DNA of 64,000 bases, taken from positions 434,001 to 498,000 of the forward strand of contig NZ_JAGGJV010000005.1 in assembly GCF_017873135.1 (NCBI RefSeq). The letters are read 5' to 3'. The number at the start of each line of letters is the position of its first letter. Positions within the stretch are counted from its first letter, which is position 1. Shown here piece by piece: positions 1-7,659 of this stretch. Below the pieces are notes generated by a model that saw only the letters and a list, made by a program, of their open reading frames with translations, did no database searches and had not been told where the DNA came from. This DNA comes from Rhizobium herbae (GTDB lineage Bacteria > Pseudomonadota > Alphaproteobacteria > Rhizobiales > Rhizobiaceae). A program made the translations under genes and the position numbers.

Positions 1-1
1 A

Positions 2-571
2 GCCACCAGACGTTTCTCCGACGGATCGAGCGGAACGGATTACTTCAAAAGTCACGAAGACCTGTTTCCGCACGATGGTTTTGAGAAGTTTTTGATCGGC
101 CCGATTTCCGTCATATCCACTGCTGGCGACGTGAACCCAAGAGCGTGCTGGGTTCGGTCGACTAACGCCGTTTTTGAGGTTATCTCGCTCGATTCTACTG
201 AGGAAAAGTACAACGCTTTATTTGAAGCATTGAACCTCATGCGCTCAATGGATGAGGACGAGTCCATGTTCATCGATGCAGACACGCATCGAAATGCGTG
301 TAGCGTCCTAAGTCTTTTGAGCTACCGCAAGGTGGCCCCCCCGAAAGTTTACTCGCACGGTGGTGACGCTGTCGTTTTTACCTGGGTTATCGCAGGTCAG
401 TCGTATCAACTCACGGTGAGCAATGGGACTGCTACACTGGGGAAGCGCGTCAAGGGTCAAGGAGCAATTCTGCTTGGGCATGTCCATCTGGCGACGCATG
501 GTATCGTCGATATTATTCCGTTTCTTCAGGTGCGCAGTGATAGAACCGGGACAAACCCTACCCGCCGGTGA
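2..571 (+). CDS. Hypothetical protein, 5' truncated by window edge
   Basis: The frame is open from the first base of the window to a stop at 571, giving at least 189 residues, so the start lies upstream of the window. An ATG at 92 exists, but the open frame before it reads as ordinary protein. I recognise no family and see no membrane segment or signal peptide. The C-terminal third contains alternating hydrophobic stretches typical of a small beta-rich domain. The last 35 bases overlap the next gene, which suggests the two are translated together. It belongs to the accessory element. Confidence 0.55.
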   Translation, partial: ATRRFSDGSSGTDYFKSHEDLFPHDGFEKFLIGPISVISTAGDVNPRACWVRSTNAVFEVISLDSTEEKYNALFEALNLMRSMDEDESMFIDADTHRNACSVLSLLSYRKVAPPKVYSHGGDAVVFTWVIAGQSYQLTVSNGTATLGKRVKGQGAILLGHVHLATHGIVDIIPFLQVRSDRTGTNPTRR

Positions 572-1124
572 CGACGTAGCAAGATGCGTCATCCACCCCC
601 GTCATCTTCATCCCAAAAATAATGTCTTTGACAGCAAGTATTTGTTGGATGTGAAAGCCCCGAAGGGCTCGCGTGACTACAGATCTTCAGTCGCTTGGCT
701 GACAAAATTGCCATCGACCGAAGCTGTTCACAACTACGGCTGCAACAGTGCAGCCATTTCAAATAGAAAAAAGATAGAGGCAGGAAAAAGCGTCACGCCG
801 ACCAAAGATGCGGCGCATTACATTGGATTTTACAAGTTCAGCGTTGGCAGCGCTCTTAAACACGAAAATGCTGCCTATCAGGTTTTCGTCGAATACTGGC
901 CTGAAGAAGGTCAGGACGAACACTGTAATCTGGTTTTGGTGGAGAAGCCCGACCTTCCCAAGAAAGTGCAGGAACTTAAGAGCTTTCACCGAACCAATAT
1001 CATCGAAGGCATATGGGCCGCTATGGAAGGCCCTGATCGCTATGTCTGCGCTTGCGACATCGATCACAGCAAATTTCTTTCTGACCTCTACCTCCCGCCC
1101 GCCGGCACCCAAGAAGCTGCGTAG
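537..1124 (+). CDS. Hypothetical protein, overlaps upstream gene
   Basis: An open frame of 195 residues from a GTG at 537, preceded by an AGG at 528-530 and overlapping the upstream gene by 35 bases. A longer reading from ATG 423 would overlap that gene by about 150 bases and begins with implausible composition, so I prefer 537. The protein is soluble, mixed alpha/beta, with no domain I can name. It includes an aromatic run near residues 115-135 (GFYKF, VFVEYW). The overlap suggests the two products work as a pair. Function unknown. Confidence 0.5.
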   Translation: MIEPGQTLPAGDDVARCVIHPRHLHPKNNVFDSKYLLDVKAPKGSRDYRSSVAWLTKLPSTEAVHNYGCNSAAISNRKKIEAGKSVTPTKDAAHYIGFYKFSVGSALKHENAAYQVFVEYWPEEGQDEHCNLVLVEKPDLPKKVQELKSFHRTNIIEGIWAAMEGPDRYVCACDIDHSKFLSDLYLPPAGTQEAA

Positions 1125-1261
1125 CTACCGCCTCCGTCCCAAGGGGGCAGCTCAGACCGAGTAGGGCAAATTAATCGTAACCCCCGAAAAAGGGGATAAG
1201 TTCTGAACAGGCTGGCCTTGCTACCTCGGGCGATGTCAGCTCGTAAACCGAGTACTCTGCG

Positions 1262-2008
1262 TTAGGCTACTGGTTCCGGAAGCTTTAGGAATTTGATAGA
1301 TCCGAAGTGTTGCTTTGATGCTGTGCCGATCCGCTTCTGCACAGCATCCACGATCCCGATAAGCTCAGGTATATAACCGGTCATGAACCGCAGATGCTCG
1401 TTCATGTGGGCGATCATTGTCTCTCCAATAACGTCGCCTTCAACGTGCTTGATAAACATCATTCCATCGACCAGGTAGAAGCGGTCTTTAACGTGATCAT
1501 CGTACCCAGCCTTTATTTGGTTGTAGCGACTGACGTGGTCCTGCAATGCAAGATGATTTCCGAAAAGAGTGCCTGCGTTTTCCAGAAGAATTCGATCACG
1601 AAGGAGGAAAAGAGCGTGGGCGTCCGCCGCCTGGTAATCAGGAGTGGTGGGCGTAAAGTGCAGTCGAGATATCATCTGCCAGAGCTGCGTCGCGCCGACT
1701 TGCTGCGCCAGGCGGGATTGAGCTTCGCTGAAAATTGAGTGCAGATTTTCCAAATCGGCTCTGACCAGCGTTGTTTTTGCGACAACCATGATGATTTGCG
1801 ATTGATGCTCCGATTTCTGCTGCCGGCCGAGAACCAACACTTCCCCGACGATTGTGGCGGCACCCCCGGCAATGGCCCCGAGTATTGCAGACCCGAATGC
1901 GATGGCCGTTTCTCGATTAACATAGGCTTCATACCAGGCGGCTGGCGGGCGCTGAAGTAATCCGCTGAAGACATCAACGGCCCAATTTATCAAAGAAAAA
2001 TCAGTCAT
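1262..2008 (-). CDS. Hypothetical protein with one N-terminal membrane segment
   Basis: A 248-residue protein starting at an ATG with GGAG 8 bases upstream. Residues about 33-57 (FGSAILGAIAGGAATIVGEV) form a single glycine/alanine-rich transmembrane helix. The rest is a long, mainly helical soluble region ending in a short charged tail. This layout resembles membrane-anchored accessory proteins of unknown function on mobile elements, but I recognise no family. It is transcribed divergently from the DUF4209 gene with 84 bases between the start codons, so the two may share a control region. Confidence 0.6.
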   Translation of the reverse strand: MTDFSLINWAVDVFSGLLQRPPAAWYEAYVNRETAIAFGSAILGAIAGGAATIVGEVLVLGRQQKSEHQSQIIMVVAKTTLVRADLENLHSIFSEAQSRLAQQVGATQLWQMISRLHFTPTTPDYQAADAHALFLLRDRILLENAGTLFGNHLALQDHVSRYNQIKAGYDDHVKDRFYLVDGMMFIKHVEGDVIGETMIAHMNEHLRFMTGYIPELIGIVDAVQKRIGTASKQHFGSIKFLKLPEPVA

Positions 2009-2092
2009 GAACGATCTCCATTATCTACCTCTTAGAATTGCGAATCCCCAGTGCTTTGGTGTTAGCTTAAACTGTGGATTGAGGAGAGTGTG

Positions 2093-3994
2093 ATGGAAAG
2101 AGAGATGACTGACGCAGACCTTGAGCCCGTGTCTCAAGAGCACGTGCAAAAAAACCTTCCATTCTGGCTTACGGCGACACTCGATGACATTCAGGCCGTT
2201 GCTTTCGAGACGCCGATCGGCGATTGCGATTCCAGCGATTGCGGCGTGCTAAGTACGGAGTTTTCCAAGGCTACTGATGCATGTAAACAGCGAAATGACC
2301 CAGCATCAGAACCGGATGCGAGGGTGTTCGCAATGCTGCAGGCCGTGACTAACTTTCATTTCAGGCCAACTGACCGAAACGCTCCCTTCGGCCCGATGAT
2401 GATCATGGGAGATCGACGATCCGCAATGCCCGAGGATTTTAGAGGCGATCCTATCGCCGTTCTTTCTTACGCGGCGGCGAATAGCAAAAACCCTGTCTTG
2501 CGTGCTCGACTGGCAGACGTTTGCTGGTTGCTTGAGCGTAAGCGGTTCCAGCTCGGCCGGATTGCAATATCCGCCTATCTCGATGTTTTAAAGGGCCTTG
2601 CAGAGGGGGAATTGAAAGAGCGCTTCGGTCGCGATGAACCATTATTGGGTTTGGCGGCGCGGGATGTTCTCCGCCGCGCCCTGTCAATAGCCAGACCGAT
2701 CGGATGGGAATCCGAAGAAGCGGTGGCCGCGCGGACGCTACTTGTCGATATACGGACCTTGGCAGCAACGCAGGGCAACCCAGTGCCTGCTCACTGGTTC
2801 TTCGAGATGGACCTTGACTTTGGCATATCCGACGCAAGCACCATTGCCGGCGCAATTGAAGCCTACTTGCTTAGCGGTTTAGTTGAGCCCGGATCGCATA
2901 TTATTGTGGAACTGTGGCGCCTGGCGGCCCGTGCTTTCCACAGCGCGAAAGACGAGCAAGGCAAGTATCGCTGCGCGACTGCGGCGGCCGAGGCGTTAGT
3001 CGATGAGGCGTTGAAACACAGTTCAGCAATGCTGGGCTCTCATTGGCTAAGCGAGGCTATCTCCGAATATCATGGCATCCCTGGAAAAAAAGACCGGCGC
3101 ACTGAGCTCAGACACAAACTTATCGATGTTCAATCCGGTATCGCGGATGAGATGTCATCTTTTTCGCAGCCCATGGATTTGAGCGAGATAGCTGCGGAAG
3201 TTGAACAGCAGCTCGACGGCCTCGATCTTCTCGATGCCCTGATGATTTTCGCCGATTTAGAGCAATCGCCAACACCAGAGAAACTTTCGGAAGACGCTCG
3301 AAGGTCGATCAGCGAACATCCGCTTGCCGCTCTCATGGGGGCATCCTTTCACGATGAAGACGGAAAGGTAATTCACAAATCACCTGGCGGCGGTTTTGGG
3401 GATGGCGATAATCTCGGCGCTGTCCGCACAGCCATCGCACAACAAGAGAGCATCCGTCGAAGCATTCACGCTGCTGGGCAGGTGCTTGTTGCACGTCGAT
3501 ACATCGTAGAGAGATTTTACGTTGGAGAGGACACATTCCATGCTCTCCTCCGCCACAGCCCATTTGTGCCCCATGATGTCTTAGCAACCTACAGCAGAGG
3601 CTTTGCGCGGTTTTTTGCCGGCGACAACCTCACCGCACTTTATATTCTCACGCCCGTGTTGGAAAACTCACTTAAGCATATCCTGAAACTCAATGGACAT
3701 GACGTTTCCACATTCGACGATGCGCGACAGGTGCAAGAAGACCGCACGATTTCGGCCTTGTTTGACCAGATGCGCCCGGAACTGGAGCAGTCGTTTGGTG
3801 ACGCACTCATCGCGGACATCGACAACGTGTTTTTATCAAAGCCTGGACCGAGCCTTCGTCACGGCGTTGCACATGGATTTTTGAACGATAGCAGCCCGTT
3901 TGGCACTGATGCGATCTATGCCATCTGGCTCATATTTCGCCTATGCTGTGTTCCAATATTCCCCCAGCGCGAACAGATCATTCTTCCAACATGA
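2093..3994 (+). CDS. DUF4209-type protein
   Basis: A 633-residue soluble protein from ATG 2093 with GGAG at 2082-2085; a GTG at 2090 is the alternative start. The body is helical and repeat-like. The C-terminus carries the DUF4209 signature RNxxxHG, here as RHGVAHG near residue 597, with LENSLKHILKLNG upstream near residue 522. R-x(4-6)-H motifs of this kind are also the catalytic signature of HEPN ribonucleases, so a nuclease role is conceivable. That is inference: no activity has been established for DUF4209 to my knowledge. Its position on an integrative element next to other orphan genes fits an anti-phage or stress role. Confidence 0.65.
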   Translation: MEREMTDADLEPVSQEHVQKNLPFWLTATLDDIQAVAFETPIGDCDSSDCGVLSTEFSKATDACKQRNDPASEPDARVFAMLQAVTNFHFRPTDRNAPFGPMMIMGDRRSAMPEDFRGDPIAVLSYAAANSKNPVLRARLADVCWLLERKRFQLGRIAISAYLDVLKGLAEGELKERFGRDEPLLGLAARDVLRRALSIARPIGWESEEAVAARTLLVDIRTLAATQGNPVPAHWFFEMDLDFGISDASTIAGAIEAYLLSGLVEPGSHIIVELWRLAARAFHSAKDEQGKYRCATAAAEALVDEALKHSSAMLGSHWLSEAISEYHGIPGKKDRRTELRHKLIDVQSGIADEMSSFSQPMDLSEIAAEVEQQLDGLDLLDALMIFADLEQSPTPEKLSEDARRSISEHPLAALMGASFHDEDGKVIHKSPGGGFGDGDNLGAVRTAIAQQESIRRSIHAAGQVLVARRYIVERFYVGEDTFHALLRHSPFVPHDVLATYSRGFARFFAGDNLTALYILTPVLENSLKHILKLNGHDVSTFDDARQVQEDRTISALFDQMRPELEQSFGDALIADIDNVFLSKPGPSLRHGVAHGFLNDSSPFGTDAIYAIWLIFRLCCVPIFPQREQIILPT

Positions 3995-4166
3995 GCCGCG
4001 CTTTGGATTCTACCGCACGTCCATACCTAATTCAAAAGAGCGTTTAGCTTTACAAATGCCGATTCAAATCGCTGCTTAGTGCCGTCAGATGCACCTCGGG
4101 CGGCGGCGATCTCAGCGGCTACCGCCACATCCGGGTATATCCTTCGTCATCGCGCCAATTTCCTGA

Positions 4167-4537
4167 GAAACAGCCGATTGTCGATGCGGTTGCGAGGGGC
4201 GGTCGATAGCGAAGGCGCGCGGGCAGCGCGACCAGTTCGACGTTCTTGCCAAACTGCTGCCCGATCGCCCGTTCACGTCAAGCTGGATGCCAGGTCGCGA
4301 TTGGCGAGGGACGCCCTTTCAGCCGCTGTATGATCGCGCGGCACAACGGGATCACCAAACCTCGGCCTTGATGTTCGGTCTCATGGTATGGGAAGCCTTC
4401 GAACGGCACTTATATGTGTGGTATACCGGCAAGTTTGAAAAAGACGGCGTGCCAATAATGGACGAACGTATTTTCAGCCTCAACCCTAAAGAGATTAGCG
4501 GACTACGGGCAAAGAAAAAGGTCGGCCAAACCAACGT
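4167..4537 (+). pseudogene. Degraded gene fragment
   Basis: One frame is open from a TGA at 4164 into the start of the convergent tagO-like gene, and from about 4210 it reads like genuine protein (for example FGLMVWEAFERHLYVWYTG at about 4374-4430). No convincing start codon with a ribosome binding site precedes it. Its only in-frame stop (4710-4712) lies about 175 bases inside the opposite-strand gene. I read it as the remnant of a gene that lost both ends. The family is not recognised. The flanking bases 3995-4166 show no gene. Confidence 0.35.
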
Positions 4538-5164
4538 TCACCATTTACAATACTCTCGGATCTTTGCGATGGGCGCGCCGACATCGGCCAGATCGAACTC
4601 AGCGTCGACGCGGTCATTGTCCTGGATACGTACGGCCAAGCGCGTCCGATCTTTCAGCAATTTCATAAACGGGATTGCTTCAGCTCCGGACCACAGACCA
4701 ACCGCCTTGTAGTTTGTGGATCTGTTCCAGCGCGACGTTTCCGCCTTATCCTCCCCGACACGCACCGTCACTGTGGGGTTTTCGCTGATCATGAACATGC
4801 TAGTGGTGAAAATTACGCTCGTCGTATTTTCTGAACAGCGAAGAAGAAGAAACATTTCAGCTGTCCCGACACCGGACGTCGAAACGTCCTTCGGCGTCAA
4901 TCCCGCAGTGTAGACGACACTGTCATCTAAGGGAGACTTCTCCTCTTTGATTTGCCAAGGTGAGGCGGACGAAACTGCTGGACCCGCTTCTGCCTCTTTT
5001 GTCGGTGCAGTTATCGTGGCATCCCTCGGAAATAGCTTATCAAAGCAGGTTAGCCGCTGAAGCGAATCCTCGATTAGGGAGCATGCCTTGGCGTCTTGTT
5101 GTGCGAAAGCCGGAGCGACCGACAAAACGAGAAAGCTTGTCGCCACCGCAAATCCAATATTCAT
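4538..5164 (-). CDS. TagO/VasI-like periplasmic protein
   Basis: A 208-residue protein with a clear signal peptide (hydrophobic residues 3-20, cleavage after APAFA). The upstream in-frame extension is rejected because the ATG at 5164 has a GGGGGGAA ribosome binding site. The central and C-terminal parts match the VasI/TagO family linked to type VI secretion: WQIKEEKSPLDDS, LLLRCSENTTSV, a tryptophan-rich turn, and KAVGLWSGAEAIPFMKLL, then an AEFDL beta strand and a final REYC. No type VI genes lie nearby, so this is an orphan copy. Such orphans occur on prophages and islands, where their role is unknown. Confidence 0.75.
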   Translation of the reverse strand: MNIGFAVATSFLVLSVAPAFAQQDAKACSLIEDSLQRLTCFDKLFPRDATITAPTKEAEAGPAVSSASPWQIKEEKSPLDDSVVYTAGLTPKDVSTSGVGTAEMFLLLRCSENTTSVIFTTSMFMISENPTVTVRVGEDKAETSRWNRSTNYKAVGLWSGAEAIPFMKLLKDRTRLAVRIQDNDRVDAEFDLADVGAPIAKIREYCKW

Positions 5165-5486
5165 TGATTCCCCCCATGCATCCCAGGCGAGAAAACTGAC
5201 ATGATGCACGTGGGAGTCAAGACGCAAGCAATCACGCTTGGCGAGAGCGCGCTCCCCGCTGCAGTGTTCAACAGTTGGTTTGAGAGGAAGGCGGCTTAGG
5301 ATTTCCGCCCTCAAGGAGGGCGGGGGGTAGGCGGGGATGGCGGGCGGCATCATCCGATCGAATGGCGAGACCAACCGGTTGACTCGAAAGCACTCGTGCG
5401 GTTCTGCCCCACAGACTGAAAATCATTTCATCCGCGCCATTCGCGCCGGCGGTACGATGGGCTTCCGATCAACAAGGACGTCTGAA
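5165..5486. other. Intergenic region, no gene seen
   Basis: These 322 bases lie between the tagO-like gene and a possible small membrane protein. They include a G-rich stretch near 5315-5345. I see no ORF with a credible start, no terminator and no tRNA. Promoters for the two divergent flanking genes would be here, but I cannot point to a clear -35/-10 pair. Confidence 0.4.
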
Positions 5487-5603
5487 ATGAGTGCTTACGA
5501 CGTAGTCGACGCAGTCGCCAAGTTTCTGGCTCACCCCTTTGTGCTGATGGTCGCCTCCCTGCTTTTGGGGTGGTGGCTGAGGCGACTAAGGCCGAGGCGG
5601 TGA
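5487..5603 (+). CDS. Possible 38-residue membrane microprotein
   Basis: A short frame from ATG 5487 with AAGGA at 5474-5478, ending in TGA at 5601-5603. The product has one transmembrane helix (about residues 14-30, PFVLMVASLLLGWWL) and an arginine-rich tail (RRLRPRR). This is the shape of small phage or toxin-like membrane peptides. The evidence is only composition and ribosome binding site, so it may not be a gene. Confidence 0.35.
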   Translation: MSAYDVVDAVAKFLAHPFVLMVASLLLGWWLRRLRPRR

Positions 5604-5672
5604 CGGCCGGCTCCGCTGCATTGTTTTCAGGTTACCCGCCGGACGAGGCGAAAGTATTCCAGACGAGAATGC

Positions 5673-5796
5673 TTTTAGCGGCTAAAAACATTCCTGGCAG
5701 GAAGGTTTTTGGGAGACGGATCTGCAAATATGCGGAGCCGCAAAAATGTCCCCACATGAGGACATTTTTCAAAAGCGTTCCCGAGTGGAACGCTTT
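5673..5796. repeat. Cluster of five palindromes
   Basis: Five inverted repeats lie almost end to end. They are TTTTAGC/GCTAAAA (5673-5687); AAAAAC plus TTCCT pairing with AGGAA plus GTTTTT (5684-5710); TGCGG/CCGCA (5731-5742); AAAAATGTCC/GGACATTTTT with an 8-base loop (5742-5769); and AAAGCGTTCC/GGAACGCTTT with a 5-base loop (5772-5796). The fourth could act as a terminator on either strand. The density is far beyond one terminator and suggests a structured RNA, a nicking or replication origin, or a recombination site of the element. No gene is visible from 5604 to 5901. Confidence 0.6.
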
Positions 5797-5901
5797 CATG
5801 GGCGTTTGGTTTGGTGCTACTCACCTTCAAATGGTTCAGCTCGGCCGGCATCTTCGATCAGGATAATTGATCAAGTCGCCAATCTGCCGCTCCGTGCCAC
5901 G

Positions 5902-6411
5902 CTATCCCCCAGCAACTGGTGGTTCTCCGCCGTAGCTTTTTCTAAGTTCGTTCCGGTCGTGGAACCATTCAATTGGAGTTCTCACCCGCTTCTCGGGCAT
6001 CATCATGTATGCCTCGCATAGCGCCGGATACGTTGTGAAGAATTCTACAATCTTGGTTGAGCACTTGAAAATGCCGTCCGGCGCCTGAGCGGCTTGCGGA
6101 TTTTGAGTGTTGTATATCGTGGTCCAGTATTGGAGTTTAATCGCTGTTTTCCGGATCTCCTGGAGGTAGTCATTTACGTCGCTTCCGAAGAGGAATTTCG
6201 AATTGTTGATCGCAAGCTGAAGTTCGAAGAGTTGGTTGTTTTCGACCTTACCGGCGGCCATGATCGGTCGGACAGCTTCGATAACGTCATTGTATGCTTT
6301 GAAGCGCCGATCGAAGAGGTCTAGGACGAATTTCTGCCGGGCAACAAACCACTGCATAGATGCGATGCAGACAGCAACGGTTGCGAGAAGCACAGTAAAC
6401 CAGGCTGTCAT
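5902..6411 (-). CDS. Membrane-anchored hypothetical protein
   Basis: A 169-residue protein from ATG 6411 with GAGG six bases upstream; longer readings overlap the preceding gene. Residues 5-22 form a membrane helix (FTVLLATVAVCIASMQW), followed by a cytoplasmic helical region starting RQKFVLDLFDRRFKAYND. The pattern 'one helix then LDLFDRR-x-Y' is common in small proteins of phages and islands whose function is unknown. It lies 83 bases downstream of another small membrane protein in the same direction, so the two probably form an operon. Confidence 0.6.
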   Translation of the reverse strand: MTAWFTVLLATVAVCIASMQWFVARQKFVLDLFDRRFKAYNDVIEAVRPIMAAGKVENNQLFELQLAINNSKFLFGSDVNDYLQEIRKTAIKLQYWTTIYNTQNPQAAQAPDGIFKCSTKIVEFFTTYPALCEAYMMMPEKRVRTPIEWFHDRNELRKSYGGEPPVAGG

Positions 6412-6494
6412 CAAAACCTCAAAATTGGCGTTGGCATCGTATGGGTTCGACACTTGTCGGTCGTGGATCGGCGAGGGCGTTTCGCTGCAATCAT

Positions 6495-6857
6495 CTAAAA
6501 CGAGTTTGCCAGGACATAGCATCCTGTAGCAAACGCCACGATTGCGAGCAAAACGGCAATCAAGCCAGCGAGCATCCAAAGATCAGCGGTGCGCAAATGC
6601 TTGCTTTCGAGAGCGCTTTCACGCTCGCTTTTATCGACATAACGCGTCGATAGAAATCCGAAAACCCACGTCAGCGCAGCAAGTATGGTACCCAGCGCCC
6701 AAATCATGAGGGCCTGACGAACTCCGGTGCTCAATCCCTTTTCCAGCAAGCCAGAGGCTTGGCTGAGCACCGCGACGGCTGCACCGCCGTTCAGGATGAA
6801 AGCGGCATTGATGGCTTGCTTGGCATACTCCTGAGAGATTTCGCGATAGTCGGCCAT
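6495..6857 (-). CDS. Small protein with two to three membrane helices
   Basis: A 120-residue protein. Residues about 15-35 are weakly hydrophobic, and two clear transmembrane helices follow (about 48-70, ALMIWALGTILAALTWVFGF, and 93-115). Between them is a charged loop (SERESALESKHLRTAD). I recognise no family. It is the first gene of a presumed two-gene operon with the membrane protein at 5902-6411. Two paired small membrane proteins on a mobile element could be an exclusion or membrane-effector module, but nothing in the sequence proves that. Confidence 0.6.
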   Translation of the reverse strand: MADYREISQEYAKQAINAAFILNGGAAVAVLSQASGLLEKGLSTGVRQALMIWALGTILAALTWVFGFLSTRYVDKSERESALESKHLRTADLWMLAGLIAVLLAIVAFATGCYVLANSF

Positions 6858-7039
6858 TTGCTGTTAACCCGTTTTCAGGAATAAATGCCTCGGGAACACG
6901 TCGCGCGCCTTCGCAGCCATTCCGGGCGATTTCCAGACTGACGCTTCGAGCCACTGGCCACAAGGGTGTCCTTTGTCAATCAGCCGCCGAAGAAGAGCCT
7001 GACTACCACAGCCAATGTGACAGTCAGATCGTCATTGAC

Positions 7040-7333
7040 CTATTTTTTCGTCAGCTCTTCCAGGCTCGGAAGCTGGTCGATCTTTTTCTCAAGGCTTTCC
7101 ATCCTGGCTAAAAGCTCTTTCATCGGCACTGTAACGGTTCCGAGGCTTACAGTTTTGGTGTCGTAGTTCATGGCCTCTTCGTCGTCATCCAACGAACGCT
7201 CCAGTCTAGCGATTATCTCAGCATTCATTGAGCGACCGTTTTTCTCAGCGAACCGCTTTACTCTGTCTCTCATATCATCGGGAAACCGAAGCATAAACTG
7301 ATCGGACCCTCTGCTAGCAACCCTTCCAGCCAT
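7040..7333 (-). CDS. Arc-family DNA-binding protein
   Basis: A 97-residue ribbon-helix-helix protein. Residues 11-46 hold the Arc-type core: beta strand DQFMLRFP, helix A DDMRDRVKRFAEKNGRS, helix B MNAEIIARLERSL. The C-terminal part ends in a short coiled coil (LARMESLEKKIDQLPSLEEL) that probably mediates oligomerisation. In this family the beta strand of a dimer reads operator DNA. It is divergent from a second Arc-like gene across a 107-base region with a perfect inverted operator, so it probably represses that gene, itself, or both. It likely serves as a lysogeny-type switch for the element. Confidence 0.85.
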   Translation of the reverse strand: MAGRVASRGSDQFMLRFPDDMRDRVKRFAEKNGRSMNAEIIARLERSLDDDEEAMNYDTKTVSLGTVTVPMKELLARMESLEKKIDQLPSLEELTKK

Positions 7334-7347
7334 GGCAAACTTCCCCT

Positions 7348-7427
7348 AAAAAATGATATCACGAGCATATGTTTTGACTTGACGCAATAGTATGCTGGGC
7401 ATATCAATATGTCGGTGATATCATTTT
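7348..7427. promoter_or_regulatory. Divergent operator/promoter between two arc genes
   Basis: The sequence AAAATGATATCAC (7350-7362) and its exact reverse complement (7415-7427) flank the region, 52 bases apart; each contains the palindrome TGATATCA. Between them lies a plausible rightward promoter, TTGACG (7379-7384) and TATCAA (7402-7407) with 17-base spacing. AT-rich half-site-like words GCATAT and ATATGT recur. Ribbon-helix-helix repressors commonly bind such paired sites, so I infer these are the operators for the flanking Arc-type proteins. Confidence 0.65.
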
Positions 7428-7440
7428 GGAAGGCTAAATC

Positions 7441-7620
7441 ATGTCCACCGTGGGAAAAGCTTCTTATCAATTTGCGCTGCGTATGCCGGATAATTTGCGG
7501 GACAAAATCAGGGAAACCGCAAATGAAAATATGCGGTCCATAAACTCGGAAATAGTTTTCCAGTTGGAGCGCATTTTTTCAAAATCATCTGAAACAGAAA
7601 AAGCCGACGTCCAGGCCTGA
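7441..7620 (+). CDS. Second Arc-family DNA-binding protein
   Basis: A 59-residue ribbon-helix-helix protein. Its core (YQFALRMPDNLRDKIRE, then MRSINSEIVFQLERIF) parallels the neighbouring divergent Arc protein, but it lacks that protein's C-terminal coiled coil. ATG 7441 is preceded by GGAAGG at 7428-7433. Two Arc-type repressors facing each other over shared operators suggest a bistable switch, like Arc/Mnt in phage P22 immI. The last codons lie inside the left arm of a strong terminator hairpin. Confidence 0.75.
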   Translation: MSTVGKASYQFALRMPDNLRDKIRETANENMRSINSEIVFQLERIFSKSSETEKADVQA

Positions 7621-7638
7621 GAACCGACGTCGGCTTTT
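7599..7638 (+). terminator. Rho-independent terminator overlapping arc gene end
   Basis: AAAAGCCGACGTC (7599-7611) pairs perfectly over 13 bases with 7626-7638, with a 14-base loop, and ends in TTTT. The left arm is part of the coding sequence of the upstream arc gene, so transcription ends right after it unless antiterminated. The excisionase-containing gene starts 22 bases later. Confidence 0.7.
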
Positions 7639-7659
7639 GTGCACCAGAAAGGAATTCAA

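Noticed and set aside
4079-4333. An 84-residue frame at 4.1 kb
   Set aside because: No ribosome binding site and arginine/alanine-rich noise; the neighbouring frame reads more like real protein and was called a pseudogene instead.
5570-5866. A 98-residue plus-strand frame
   Set aside because: It runs straight through four palindromes, whose arms it would translate; structure explains the region better than a gene.
6985-7039. An in-frame extension after the Arc gene stop (minus strand)
   Set aside because: The frame is open for 19 codons after the TAG, ending in a hydrophobic stretch, but there is no evidence for read-through.
7384-7408. A leftward -10/-35 promoter for the longer arc gene
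   Set aside because: Candidate hexamers on the minus strand are too poor to call, although a promoter must exist there.
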